NCBI RefSeq assembly: GCF_012843435.1
Contig: NZ_JABAFC010000020.1
Coordinates: 1 to 64,000, forward strand
Direction: 5' to 3'
Length of the DNA stretch: 64,000 nt
From: Psychrobacillus sp. BL-248-WT-3
GTDB lineage: Bacteria; Bacillota; Bacilli; Bacillales_A; Planococcaceae
Each line of letters opens with the position of its first letter. Within the stretch, counting starts at the first letter, position 1. Both the position numbers and the translations under genes were made by a program. Shown in pieces: positions 55,673 to 64,000 of the stretch. The notes under the pieces are model-generated. The model was not told where the DNA came from and searched no databases. It worked only from the letters and a program-made list of their open reading frames with translations.

Positions 55673-56347
55673 ATGAAGCTGAACTGGGATAATTTTAATA
55701 AAGTTGCATATTGGATGTTGTCACTAATTTACTTGAATTTATTGTGGATTATGTTCACTGTTTTAGGCTTAGGGATTTTAGGTCTATTCCCTTCAACTGT
55801 CGCATTATTTGGGGTTGTAAGATTGATGGTCATGAAGGAGGGCAAAGAACCATTTAAAGTCTTTCAATCTTTTTGGAGAATCTTTAAAAAAGACTTCTGG
55901 AAGGCAAATAGTTTTGGCTTATTTTTTGCTTTCATTTGTTATTTTTTAATTTTTGACTTTCAATTTGTTCAATTAAGTAATGGCCAATTTAATTTTTTAT
56001 TACCTGCTCTATTTTTCATCCTAATCTCTAGTATTCTTACACTACTATTTTTCTTTCCTGTTTATGTTCATTTTGAACTAAATTACTTTCAATACATAAA
56101 ACAGTCGTTTCTTATCGCTATTACGTCTCCCTTAGAGCTTTTTGGCATCTTAGCAAGTACATTAGCTATGTATTTTTTTCTAACATTTTTACCTGGAGCC
56201 ATACCACTTTTCTCAGGAAGCCTTCTAGCCTACGCAATAACCGTGTTAAGTTTTAGAGCCTTTAGAAGAATTGAGCAAAAACAAAAAGTACAACAAGAAA
56301 AACCATTAGTTAGTAAAGACATGTTGGTTGAGGACCTGAAATCTTAA
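55673..56347 (+). CDS. YesL-like DUF624 membrane protein
   Basis: 224 residues with five or so transmembrane helices (about 13-48, 73-98, 105-132, 150-175, 180-195) and a charged C-terminus. DUF624/YesL proteins are common next to carbohydrate ABC importers and have no established function. It is divergent from the first binding-protein gene and convergent with the second. Ribosome site GAGAGGAG. Confidence 0.85.
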   Translation: MKLNWDNFNKVAYWMLSLIYLNLLWIMFTVLGLGILGLFPSTVALFGVVRLMVMKEGKEPFKVFQSFWRIFKKDFWKANSFGLFFAFICYFLIFDFQFVQLSNGQFNFLLPALFFILISSILTLLFFFPVYVHFELNYFQYIKQSFLIAITSPLELFGILASTLAMYFFLTFLPGAIPLFSGSLLAYAITVLSFRAFRRIEQKQKVQQEKPLVSKDMLVEDLKS

Positions 56348-56391
56348 AAAAGAGAGCGGGATCTATTCTTTAGATCACGCTCTCTTTTCTT
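56347..56391. terminator. Bidirectional terminator between DUF624 and binding protein 2
   Basis: Long stem AGAGAGCGGGATCTA with TAGATCACGCTCTCT, one mismatch, 5-base loop, flanked by A and T runs. Confidence 0.9.
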
Positions 56392-56392
56392 G

Positions 56393-57622
56393 TTACTTTA
56401 GCTTTCCTTCAATAGCTTTGGCTGCTGCATCTGCCGCTTCTTTAGGAGTTTTCTTACCTTCTAGCATGGTTTGAAGTTCTGCTTGTATTAACGGCATAAT
56501 ATTACGCCCTTCCGGATGAATGACTCCTGACTGTGTAAACTCCGTGTAAGAAGCTAATTGGGCGAGATATTTTTGATCGTCATAAATATCTTTTGCTGAC
56601 TCTCTAGTAGGAATGAATTGAGTTTCTCTATTAAATTTCCTTTGGTTTTCAGCATTTGTAATTACTTTAATAAACTCTGCAGCTGCATCCTTATTATCTG
56701 AATTTACCGGAACAACAAACATGCCAGTGGTACCATAGGTAGCTTGTTTTTTATTCTTTAATGGCGGAGCAATGACAAACTCAAAAGTCTCTTTTTCTAG
56801 CATTCTACTTACTGATTTTCCTGCTCCTTGAATAGATAACAGTTTTCCGCTATCCCATAAGGCATCATGGTCTAAGGCAGTAATCGAATCCTGCGGAATC
56901 CAACCATTACCATATAATTTGTTAATAAATTCAAATGCCTCTACGCCACTTTCATTATTAATCATTACTTTATTGTCTTCCGTTAGTATTTCACCACCAG
57001 CCTGCCATAAATAAGGATACAGAGTACCATTCATTGAGCCTCCGCCTTGGAAGCTAGAAGCATAATAACCTTTTTCTTTAGCTTTAGCTGCCCATTCTTC
57101 AAACTCTTCCCACGTAGTTGGAAGCTTGAAAGGATCTTCCCCAATCGCTTTCACAACTTCAACGTTGTACATAAAGGTTTCGACTGATTGTAAAATCGGT
57201 ACACCATACATTTTCCCCTTCCACTTAGTTGGAACCAGGGAGCTTTCCACAAAATCGTCCATATCGTTGTTTTCCATATAAGGGCTAAGGTCAACTAGCA
57301 TTCCCGCTTCAGCATATTGAGGCATTTGGTCAGGGATGGCATAAAATACATCTGGACCATTATTTGCTGCAAGTGCAGTCAATATTTTTTGATCGCGATT
57401 AGCCCAAGGAATTTGTTGGAAGTTAACCTTCACACCAGAGGCATCTTCATAAGAAGCGATTAACTCCTTCCACATTTCCCCTTCTTTTTCCTGATTGTCC
57501 GTGTACGGATGAGCCCATACAGTTATTTCCCCTTTACTTTGAGAATCCGTTGTTCCAGTATCATCACTACAACCAACCATCAGTAACCCACTTACCAGCA
57601 ATAAAAAAAGTAACTTTTTCAA
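56393..57622 (-). CDS. Sugar ABC importer substrate-binding lipoprotein 2
   Basis: 409 residues. Lipobox LMVGC (Cys about 18). It aligns end to end with the protein at 54081 with long identical stretches, for example GPDVFYAIPDQMPQYAEAGM and YYASSFQGGGSMNGTLYPY. No permease follows, so it probably feeds the permeases at 52245-54015. Start TTG. It arose by duplication together with its promoter. Confidence 0.92.
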   Translation of the reverse strand: MKKLLFLLLVSGLLMVGCSDDTGTTDSQSKGEITVWAHPYTDNQEKEGEMWKELIASYEDASGVKVNFQQIPWANRDQKILTALAANNGPDVFYAIPDQMPQYAEAGMLVDLSPYMENNDMDDFVESSLVPTKWKGKMYGVPILQSVETFMYNVEVVKAIGEDPFKLPTTWEEFEEWAAKAKEKGYYASSFQGGGSMNGTLYPYLWQAGGEILTEDNKVMINNESGVEAFEFINKLYGNGWIPQDSITALDHDALWDSGKLLSIQGAGKSVSRMLEKETFEFVIAPPLKNKKQATYGTTGMFVVPVNSDNKDAAAEFIKVITNAENQRKFNRETQFIPTRESAKDIYDDQKYLAQLASYTEFTQSGVIHPEGRNIMPLIQAELQTMLEGKKTPKEAADAAAKAIEGKLK

Positions 57623-57747
57623 TTGACCTACCCCTTCGATTTGTTTTCTAGCTGCTCTTCTCTTTTCGATTCTGCTTCTAGATCACCCCTTTCAAAATAA
57701 TAAGTATTTTTTTCCAATTATGTCAAATGTAAATCATTAGTTTCTTA

Positions 57748-57776
57748 ATAGTATATGACTGACATGAAAGAGACAA
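57748..57776 (-). promoter_or_regulatory. Proposed promoter of binding-protein gene 2
   Basis: Minus strand: TTGTCT (57771-57776), 17-base spacer, TACTAT (57748-57753), with GACAATGTC over the -35 box, as in the promoter at 55596-55624. Confidence 0.6.
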
Positions 57777-57867
57777 TGTCGTAATATAGTCACTAATTTT
57801 CTACACAATGGCTATTTTTTATATTTTGTGTGACAAATAGCTGTCGTCATGTTGTTTAAATTTCATA

Positions 57868-57917
57868 TATGTTGTAAGATTCCTTAGTTATATTAAAATA
57901 AAGAATCTTACAACATA
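57868..57917. promoter_or_regulatory. Perfect 15-bp inverted repeat upstream of the EamA gene
   Basis: TATGTTGTAAGATTC (57868-57882) and GAATCTTACAACATA (57903-57917) are exact reverse complements separated by 20 AT-rich bases containing TAAAAT. It ends 18 bp before the EamA start codon. Candidate operator or RNA hairpin. Confidence 0.6.
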
Positions 57918-57935
57918 AGGCTCGGTGAATGATAG

Positions 57936-58853
57936 ATGAATACAAAAGCTTTTTTTCTCGCAATTATGACTGTAGCTATCTGGGGATCTTCTTTTGCAGC
58001 TATTAGTGCAAGTTTAAATGGAGGCTTTCCTCCGGGTCACTTATCTTTATATAGATTTTTGATAGCCTCACTTATTTTTGCTGTTGTTGCATTCTGGCCA
58101 GGAAGTAAATTTAAACTTCCTGAGAAAAGCGACCTATGGAAAATATTAATATTAGGGTGGATTGGTATTAGCCTCTACCATGTTTGCGTGACATTTGGAC
58201 AAATGACCATTTCTGCAGGGACTGCAGGTATGCTTATCGGTTCTGCACCAATTGTTACCACTGTGATGGCTGTCGTTATATTAAATGAACGATTAGGAAA
58301 AGTAGGATGGGTAGGATTAGGGTTTGGATTTGTTGGAATAATACTTATCGCTTTAGGGACTGGAGACTCATCCTTTGATATCTCTCCGGGAGTATTCCTA
58401 GTTCTAATTGCAGCTTTTGCCACTTCTATTTTTTTCGTATATCAAAAGCCTTTATTTAAGAAATATAGCGCTATTGAGCTTACTGCTTACTTTACTTGGG
58501 CTGGTACTGTACCATTTCTCTTTTTTTCACCTGGACTATTCGATACTCTTCAAAACGCAACTGTAGAAGCAAATCTATCTGCGATTTACATTGGTATATT
58601 TCCTACAGCATTAGCCTACCTCACTTGGGCAATAGCGTTATCTAAGAGCGATGCCAGCTCTATTTCCAATACATTATACGCAGAGCCAGTTGTTGCTATA
58701 ATTATTACTTGGATTTGGCTTCATGAGCTTCCTTCTCCACTTTCTATTGTTGGTGGGACCATTGCAATAAGCAGCTTGTTACTCGTTAACTTGTATGGAA
58801 AGAAACAGCGGCTGACTTTAAAGCAAGAAAATACAGCCAAAAATCACATATGA
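57936..58853 (+). CDS. EamA/DMT family transporter
   Basis: 305 residues, ten hydrophobic helices in two EamA repeats. The first repeat starts AIMTVAIWGSSFAAISASL and the second around SPGVFLVLIAAFATSIFFVYQKPLF. Probably an exporter of metabolites or amino acids; the substrate is unknown. The ribosome site is weak (GGTGA). Expression is probably governed by the inverted repeat immediately upstream. Confidence 0.88.
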   Translation: MNTKAFFLAIMTVAIWGSSFAAISASLNGGFPPGHLSLYRFLIASLIFAVVAFWPGSKFKLPEKSDLWKILILGWIGISLYHVCVTFGQMTISAGTAGMLIGSAPIVTTVMAVVILNERLGKVGWVGLGFGFVGIILIALGTGDSSFDISPGVFLVLIAAFATSIFFVYQKPLFKKYSAIELTAYFTWAGTVPFLFFSPGLFDTLQNATVEANLSAIYIGIFPTALAYLTWAIALSKSDASSISNTLYAEPVVAIIITWIWLHELPSPLSIVGGTIAISSLLLVNLYGKKQRLTLKQENTAKNHI

Positions 58854-58898
58854 AAAAAAGGTACCCATGAAGACTATGCTTCATTTGGGTACCTTTTT
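58854..58898. terminator. Bidirectional terminator after EamA gene
   Basis: Arms AAAAAGGTACCCA and TGGGTACCTTTTT enclose an inner TGAAG/CTTCA hairpin. It overlaps the end of the small convergent gene. Confidence 0.9.
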
Positions 58899-59111
58899 AC
58901 TTTTATCTATACGATGGTATTCAGACAGTTGGGTTACACGGACATTCTTCGTATTCAATTCATGGTAGATGCCTCTACTATCCCAAAAGGAAATAAACCG
59001 ATCCCTTTCATTTCGAATCAGACTTTCCGCTTCCTCCAATGATTCTAAGTGAATAAACCTTCTTATATAGTGGTTTTCATCAAAGAAGTAAGTAATTTTA
59101 AATTCTTTCAT
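58881..59111 (-). CDS. Small conserved-looking protein downstream of CYP152
   Basis: 76 residues, charged and soluble (MKEFKITYFFDENHY, then LESLEEAESLIRNERDRFISFWDS). It lies 16 bp after the P450 stop with an AGGAGA ribosome site, so the two are likely co-transcribed. I do not recognise the family. A one-domain alpha/beta fold is possible. Confidence 0.65.
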   Translation of the reverse strand: MKEFKITYFFDENHYIRRFIHLESLEEAESLIRNERDRFISFWDSRGIYHELNTKNVRVTQLSEYHRIDKSKKVPK

Positions 59112-59127
59112 CTTTAGTCTCCTATTG

Positions 59128-60381
59128 TTACTTGCTTTTTACATTGGCCATTATAACCTTACTATGTGGAAGACTTGGTATACTTACCATGCTATAGCTT
59201 AAATCCTGGTTTGGAAGGTCGTATTCTAGCTTATTTGCAAGATATTGAAGGCTCACCTTCATTACTTCAATAGTTACCCACTCTCCTGCACAGCGATGGC
59301 CCATATTGAAATCTCCACCGCCTTGAGGTATAAAGCTAAATGGGCTCTCGTCCCACTGTGCAAAACGATCGGGATTGAAAATTTCTGGGTTGTCCCATAG
59401 ATGAGGATCATGGTTGGTTCCATACAAGTCTAATAAGGTTAAGGTTCCTTCTTCAAATTGAAACTCGTTCCAGATAAAGTCTTTTTTCACTCTAGCGATT
59501 GTCGCAGGAAAAAAAGGATAAAATCTTCTGACCTCCTGTACAAACATTTGAAGGAATTCTTCCTCTATTAAAAGTCTCGGTTTATTTTCAGGATATTGAT
59601 GAACGGCCAAGCCGGTGAAGGTAATATAAACGGAGATTGCTACAATTGGTCTAATAATATTCAACACTTCTACAGCAACTATTTCTTTATCTAATAGCTT
59701 GCCTTCTATGTCCTTATGAAAGGAAAAACTGTTGAGAGCAGTTCCCTCTGGTGGCTGTAGCTCGCTATTTCTTACTTGTTCCACCAGCTCTCCAATCCAA
59801 TCCTCTAATTCTTTTCTAGCATGCCTTCCCATCCAATGTTCAGGTCCTAGCGCAGAAGCAGACTCAAATAATTTAGTCAGCTGCTCTGTACGTTTTTTTA
59901 CTTCGCCCTCATTTAAAGGCACCCCTGCCCATTCACATGCCAGCTTGCATAATAATTCTCTCGATTCATCATATAGAACAACTTGGTCTTTCTGTTCCCA
60001 TTCTCTACTTTTGATATCCCAATATTTTTGAGTAAGACGGTTTAAACGCTCTAGATGATTTGGCGTCATGATAGACATGAACATCCCTTTTCTATTTCTA
60101 TGCTCTTCCTCGTCCAATCCTTGAACTCCGCCTACTCCAAATAGTGTCTTTTGAAGTCTTTTTGGAGCGGCTCCCATTCTTATGAACTTATCGTTATCAT
60201 AGAAAAGCTTAGCCGCCTCTTCGCCACCCATACAGATCGCCTTCTGCCCCAACAATCTTGTTTCAAAGATATTAGATGCAAAGCTTTTACGTCTATTCGC
60301 TAAAAACATATACCCCTCACGTAACAACGTGAGACTATGATCTAGACCCTCTTCCTTTGGCATCTGCCTTGAATTAGTCAT
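59128..60381 (-). CDS. cypC: CYP152 cytochrome P450, fatty-acid peroxygenase
   Basis: 417 residues, the CYP152A length. The haem-binding region [19 protein letters not shown] contains the ligand Cys near residue 365. The Arg-Pro pair in [11 protein letters not shown] (near 243) is the fatty-acid carboxylate-binding site specific to peroxygenases and replaces the usual acid/Thr pair. [17 protein letters not shown] provides the ExxR motif. The enzyme hydroxylates fatty acids at alpha or beta carbons using hydrogen peroxide, with no reductase partner needed. In B. subtilis this is YbdT/CypC. No redox partner gene is nearby, which agrees. Confidence 0.94.
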   Translation of the reverse strand: MTNSRQMPKEEGLDHSLTLLREGYMFLANRRKSFASNIFETRLLGQKAICMGGEEAAKLFYDNDKFIRMGAAPKRLQKTLFGVGGVQGLDEEEHRNRKGMFMSIMTPNHLERLNRLTQKYWDIKSREWEQKDQVVLYDESRELLCKLACEWAGVPLNEGEVKKRTEQLTKLFESASALGPEHWMGRHARKELEDWIGELVEQVRNSELQPPEGTALNSFSFHKDIEGKLLDKEIVAVEVLNIIRPIVAISVYITFTGLAVHQYPENKPRLLIEEEFLQMFVQEVRRFYPFFPATIARVKKDFIWNEFQFEEGTLTLLDLYGTNHDPHLWDNPEIFNPDRFAQWDESPFSFIPQGGGDFNMGHRCAGEWVTIEVMKVSLQYLANKLEYDLPNQDLSYSMVSIPSLPHSKVIMANVKSK

Positions 60382-60443
60382 TTAACCATCTCCTTATTTA
60401 CTTATATTGTTTGTTTACTTTTCCCTTTTTAATCTGGTTAAAA

Positions 60444-60554
60444 CAAGAAAAGCGTAATCGCCTGTCTCTGCCCCGACAGGCAAATGGAGAAAAGCGAGGA
60501 GGCAGCTCCTCAGCCACCGGAGCTTTTATCCATTTGACCCGAGGGGCAAGGCGT
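60444..60554. repeat. GC-rich hairpin repeat, copy 6
   Basis: A diverged copy of the repeat at 1-230 and 3383-3660, same orientation. The left arm reads AGCGTAATCGCC instead of AGCGCAGGCGCC, and the right end GGCGTCC replaces GGCGCC, so the two ends changed together. It lies between cypC and the esterase gene. Confidence 0.8.
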
Positions 60555-60676
60555 CCCACAGGTTCAGAACTTTATAATTTCCTAAACAACTAGAAAAGCT
60601 CTTTGCACTATCTTTTATCTTTAAATAAAGCATATGATAGAATGTATTTACTACAAGAAGGAAGGAAGTAGCTAAC

Positions 60677-61306
60677 ATGAAGTCACCTTTTACATATAAA
60701 TATATAGCACCGACCACTAATGGAAATGACCAGCCATCTCTTTTCTTATTTCATGGCATGGGCAGTAACGAAGAGGATTTGCTCCAGCTTGTAAAAGAAT
60801 TAGAGGGTAGCCACCATATATTTAGTTTGCGTGGACCAATTGTATTTAATCCTGGATATGCATTTTTTACGATTGAGGAAGAGGGACGACCAGAAAGACA
60901 GGTTTTTGATAAGGTATTAACTTACCTACACCAGTTTATTGCAGAGGCTGTACAGGAATATAGCTTAGATCAAAGTAAAATAAGTTTAGTCGGCTTTAGT
61001 CAGGGCGCTGTATTGGCACAGACAATAGCTCTTACTATGGGCGATGTAATAAAAGGAGTAGCTGCCCTAAGCGGTTATTTACCTGATTTTGTGAAAGAGG
61101 AATATAGAAAGCACCCTGTCGATCATTTGACTATGTTCATTTCGCACGGGGAATATGATTACGTAATTCCATCTCACTGGGGATTAGAAAGTAAAAATTA
61201 TTTTGAGGAACTAGGAGCTAATGTTACATATAAAACATACGAGGACGGTCACGGAGTTGTTCCGGAAAATCAGCTTGATTTAGTTAATTTTATAAAACAA
61301 CTGTAG
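60677..61306 (+). CDS. Alpha/beta hydrolase, phospholipase/carboxylesterase family
   Basis: 209 residues. Oxyanion region FLFHGMGSNEEDLL near 24; nucleophile GFSQGAVLA near 117; Asp in HGEYDYVIP near 160; His in EDGHGVVPE near 196. All are in family order. A cytosolic serine esterase for short acyl esters is expected. Ribosome site GAAGGAAG lies upstream of the ATG. The gene is monocistronic. Confidence 0.88.
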   Translation: MKSPFTYKYIAPTTNGNDQPSLFLFHGMGSNEEDLLQLVKELEGSHHIFSLRGPIVFNPGYAFFTIEEEGRPERQVFDKVLTYLHQFIAEAVQEYSLDQSKISLVGFSQGAVLAQTIALTMGDVIKGVAALSGYLPDFVKEEYRKHPVDHLTMFISHGEYDYVIPSHWGLESKNYFEELGANVTYKTYEDGHGVVPENQLDLVNFIKQL

Positions 61307-61353
61307 AATAATTATCAAGTTCAATTGAAGGAAGAGAATGAAATTTCTTATTT

Positions 61354-61397
61354 AAAATGTTTGAGGAGATACTATATCTTCCTCAAACATTTTTTTG
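61354..61397. terminator. Terminator between esterase and nagB
   Basis: Arms TGTTTGAGGA and TCCTCAAACA followed by TTTTTTT; A-rich on the other side, so it can serve both convergent genes. Confidence 0.88.
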
Positions 61398-61410
61398 ATA
61401 ATATATATTT

Positions 61411-62133
61411 TTAACTTCCATAAATAATAGTTACATGAGGATGCTTTTTCAAACAGCTTGCCGGAAAATCCTCGGAGATGCCTTGTTCCTTAATGCGATT
61501 CAAAGTCTCTATTTTATTTTCACCAAAGGCTAATAACACAATCTGCTTAGCCATCATAATTGTTTCAATACCCATTGTAATTGCTAGCTCTGGGACTGAT
61601 TTTCCTTCTGGAAAGTATTTAGCATTATCCTGTTTTGTTTTATCTGCAAGCTCGACAACATGTGTTCTTGACTGAAAAGACGTACCTGGCTCATTAAACC
61701 CAATGTGTCCATTAACACCAATCCCCAATAATTGAAGATCAATTCCGCCTTTTTGTTCAATCTGCTGCTCATAACGGGCACATTCCTTCTCTAAATTCGT
61801 TGCTAAGCCATCTGGAAGATAAACATTTTCTCTTGGAATGTTTACATGGTTAAATAGATGCTCCTGCATATATTTATGGTAACTTGTAGCCTCCTCCGGC
61901 CCGATTCCTACATATTCATCCAAGTTAAACGTACTTGCTTCTTCAAAAGAAATATCACCATTTATGTAACATTGCACTAATTCTTTATAAAAACCTATCG
62001 GAGTTCCTCCTGTTGCTAATCCTAATACACTAGATGGCTTTTCTATTAATTGCTTTTCAAAAATAGTAGCTGCCATTTTACTCATTTCTTCGTAAGTTTT
62101 AACTTCCAACCATGTTATATTACCTTTGCTCAT
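61411..62133 (-). CDS. nagB: Glucosamine-6-phosphate deaminase
   Basis: 240 residues, normal for Bacillus NagB. LGLATGGTPIGFYKELV near 38; FNLDEYVGIGPEEATSYH near 70 with the catalytic Asp; GIGVNGHIGFNEPGTSF near 132 with the catalytic His and Glu; DSMVLA-like ITMGIETIMMAKQIVLLAFG. It converts glucosamine-6-phosphate to fructose-6-phosphate and ammonia. The nagA stop overlaps its start by 14 bp. Confidence 0.96.
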   Translation of the reverse strand: MSKGNITWLEVKTYEEMSKMAATIFEKQLIEKPSSVLGLATGGTPIGFYKELVQCYINGDISFEEASTFNLDEYVGIGPEEATSYHKYMQEHLFNHVNIPRENVYLPDGLATNLEKECARYEQQIEQKGGIDLQLLGIGVNGHIGFNEPGTSFQSRTHVVELADKTKQDNAKYFPEGKSVPELAITMGIETIMMAKQIVLLAFGENKIETLNRIKEQGISEDFPASCLKKHPHVTIIYGS

Positions 62134-63292
62134 TAGAATAACTCAGCCTTCCTTTACAAAAAGTATATTGTACTTCAAAGGAGTTATTTAGCAATACAAT
62201 GTCGGCATCCTTCCCAACTGCTAAACTCCCTTTTCGATCATCTACCCCTAATCTTTTCGCTGCATTTGTTGAGGTTATTTTCACTAACTCATGAAGTGGT
62301 AAATTAGTTAGGTCTTGAATTTTTCGTAAACCTTCATTCATTTTTAGTACACTTCCAGCTAGCGTACCAGATTTTAATGTAGCAGTTCGACCAACCACGT
62401 TGACCTGCTGATCCCCAAGTGAATAGTTTCCATCCGGAAGTCCTTTCGCTCGCATAGAATCAGTAATGAGAATGACTCTATCCGGTCCAATCACCTTAAA
62501 AACTAATCGAAGCATATCGTCTGATAAATGGATACCATCCGCAATCACTTCACAAAAAAGCATTTCATTCATGAATCCTGCTCCAACCATCCCAATTTCT
62601 CGATGGTGAACACCTGTCATCGCATTAGTAAAATGCGTTAGATGTGTTAACCCATTCTTTACTGCATTATTAATGTCTTGATAGGACGCCTTCGAATGAC
62701 CTGCGGAAGAAATAACTCCTTTCTCTTTTAAATACTGAATCATGACAAAATTTTCGTCGAGCTCAGGAGCCAATGTAACCACCTTCAAATTGCTTAGTTG
62801 TTCTCCAAACCAACTATTTAAACTAGAAACAGAAGGCTTTTGTATATGCTGAAGCGGCTGGGCCCCCGCCTGCTCTGGATGTATAAATGGCCCCTCCAAA
62901 TGAAAACCAAGCATCTCTGCTCCCTGATTTTCTATACCCTCCGTCAGGAATCGAGTGTTTACTTCTATTGATTTTTTAATTCGCTCTGATGAGTGAGTAA
63001 TAGTTGTTGCTAAAAAAGATGTTGTTCCTTCTTGAGGCAAATATTCGGCAATCTCTTTCGTAGCCTTGAGATCTCCATCCATAAAATCAGCCCCCGCAGC
63101 GCCATGAATATGGATATCTATAAAACCAGGCATTGCAACATATCCCTTGCCATCAATGACTTCTCCAGTAAACTCTTCCATTGTACCTTCAGATATAGAT
63201 GCTATCTTTCCGTCAACAATTAAAATCTCTCCTTCGATTAATTGGCCATCCTCTAAGCACATTTGAACATTTTGAATTAGATAATCACTCAT
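62120..63292 (-). CDS. nagA: N-acetylglucosamine-6-phosphate deacetylase
   Basis: 390 residues. Metal motif PGFIDIHIHGAAGADFMDG near 55; LEGPF near 134 with the ligand Glu; GHSKASY near 197; HFTNAMTGVHHREIG near 218; catalytic Asp in LITDSMRAKGLPDG near 275. It removes acetate from N-acetylglucosamine-6-phosphate for the following nagB step. The ATG at 63292 is preferred over a GTG two codons earlier, since GGAAGG is better spaced to it. No nagR regulator or PTS gene is visible next to it. It may process amino sugars from cell-wall recycling or from the carbohydrate locus. Confidence 0.96.
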   Translation of the reverse strand: MSDYLIQNVQMCLEDGQLIEGEILIVDGKIASISEGTMEEFTGEVIDGKGYVAMPGFIDIHIHGAAGADFMDGDLKATKEIAEYLPQEGTTSFLATTITHSSERIKKSIEVNTRFLTEGIENQGAEMLGFHLEGPFIHPEQAGAQPLQHIQKPSVSSLNSWFGEQLSNLKVVTLAPELDENFVMIQYLKEKGVISSAGHSKASYQDINNAVKNGLTHLTHFTNAMTGVHHREIGMVGAGFMNEMLFCEVIADGIHLSDDMLRLVFKVIGPDRVILITDSMRAKGLPDGNYSLGDQQVNVVGRTATLKSGTLAGSVLKMNEGLRKIQDLTNLPLHELVKITSTNAAKRLGVDDRKGSLAVGKDADIVLLNNSFEVQYTFCKGRLSYSNEQR

Positions 63293-63525
63293 AGGCACAC
63301 CTTCCTATAAAATATATTTACTTTTAAATAAATTTAATATTTCTAAATAATCATATAATATAAACGTATAAAATTATATACTTAAATTCTATGAAATAGA
63401 TTAACGATTCCTATAAAGGGGTATTTCTTAAGTTGATTCTTTCAATTTCTTTAAATAATTATTTAAATAATGTAAGCACCCCATCCACTTTTATTGTATG
63501 ATAATTAAAAATAAGGAGGAATATT

Positions 63526-64000
63526 ATGCCATTCTTACACTCTCCAAAATACCATCCGTCTATAGATGAAGTAATCATCCAAACCTTAAAAAGTGAAGGC
63601 GTTAAAAATGAAGTAATTGAAGACAAGTTAGTAGAGATGACTAAAATAGAAGCTATGGATCGGTATTTTAGTTCTAAAGAAGTAGAGGTAACTACCGAAT
63701 CTATCTCCCATTTTATATCCCATGCTTTTTACATAGATTTAGACAAAGCATACTTGTTAGACATAGAAACTGCTGAAAACCTGAAAGAGCCTACTCCAAA
63801 GGCAGCCATTACATGGTACCTGGAAAATCAACAGCAAGATTGGACTGGAGAGCAGATTCGCATTCTCCTAAAAAACCTATTTGGTATAAATACAAATGGA
63901 CTTGCATTTTTAGAAAACAAGAAAATCTCTTTATACTCTAAGAAGCAATGGATTCTAAAACAGGACCATGATTTGTTTATTGTTTCTACTGGGGTAAAAG
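63526..64000 (+). CDS. Unknown protein, cut by the window end
   Basis: An open frame with a strong AAGGAGGAA ribosome site before the ATG, running 158 codons to the end of the window without a stop. It begins MPFLHSPKYHPSIDEVIIQ, is soluble and charged, and has no signal peptide. I do not recognise the family. Divergent from nagA. Confidence 0.6.
   Translation, partial: MPFLHSPKYHPSIDEVIIQTLKSEGVKNEVIEDKLVEMTKIEAMDRYFSSKEVEVTTESISHFISHAFYIDLDKAYLLDIETAENLKEPTPKAAITWYLENQQQDWTGEQIRILLKNLFGINTNGLAFLENKKISLYSKKQWILKQDHDLFIVSTGVK

Noticed and set aside
56393-57622. Second binding protein as a pseudogene of the first
   Set aside because: The frame, lipobox and promoter are all intact, so it is a functional-looking paralogue.
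1-64000. tRNA, rRNA, transposase, phage or attachment sites
   Set aside because: None seen on either strand; a tRNAscan or Rfam run would be decisive.

Overview
The window is AT-rich, densely coded DNA from an endospore-forming member of the Bacillales (Bacillaceae or Planococcaceae/Caryophanaceae type). This rests on gene content: PrkA, the Sda sporulation checkpoint protein, an alpha/beta-type small acid-soluble spore protein, a YhcN/YlaJ-type spore lipoprotein, bacillopeptidase F, YocH, YxcD, YunC, MsmX and a CYP152 fatty-acid peroxygenase. Strong Shine-Dalgarno sequences with many TTG and GTG starts agree. No rRNA, tRNA, phage, insertion sequence or CRISPR array was found.

Layout. 1-5.3 kb: a GC-rich hairpin-forming repeat family (five copies here, a sixth near 60.5 kb), prkA, a DUF4349 lipoprotein and a lone hutH. 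5.3-9.7 kb: small genes, including two too short for ordinary ORF calling, a 46-residue peptide and a 42-residue Sda with a cluster of DnaA boxes upstream. 9.8-18.3 kb: bacillopeptidase F, YqjF-like, YocH-like and a membrane-anchored trypsin-like protease, with two structured non-coding segments between them. 18.4-23.1 kb: a two-gene operon of a giant coiled-coil SF1 helicase and a small partner. 23.4-27.3 kb: a DUF485/acetate symporter pair, a spore lipoprotein and an M20 amidohydrolase.

27.5-36.6 kb: a nine-gene tellurite-resistance-type (Ter) stress operon behind an ECF-sigma-like promoter. Three TerD proteins, a YceG-like protein and a TelA protein flank a small-molecule module: a CitE-like aldolase, a PRTase with a TRSP domain, a PRTase/StiP with a PELOTA-like tail, and a HAD phosphatase. 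This is the most system-like cassette in the window. It matches the computationally predicted Ter pathway for a nucleoside-like metabolite, whose product is to my knowledge unknown.

36.8-57.6 kb: carbohydrate use. A YxkF-like regulator and the shared ABC ATPase MsmX precede a 13-gene minus-strand locus. It holds a binding protein, two permeases, an MDR dehydrogenase, two Gfo/Idh/MocA dehydrogenases, a dehydrogenase-like fragment, a TIM-barrel isomerase/lyase, a CE7 acetyl esterase, a DUF4838 protein, an FAD oxidoreductase, a tandem GNAT and a secreted propeller protein. The importer has no ATPase of its own, so MsmX is the likely motor. A second paralogous binding protein lies beyond a YesL-like DUF624 gene and has a promoter of the same architecture. 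The enzyme set suggests de-acetylation and oxidation/elimination of an unusual glycan rather than plain hydrolysis.

57.9-64 kb: an EamA transporter behind a perfect 15-bp inverted repeat, a small conserved protein, CYP152, a serine esterase, nagA-nagB and the start of an unrecognised gene cut by the window end. Residue positions are counted by eye and approximate.
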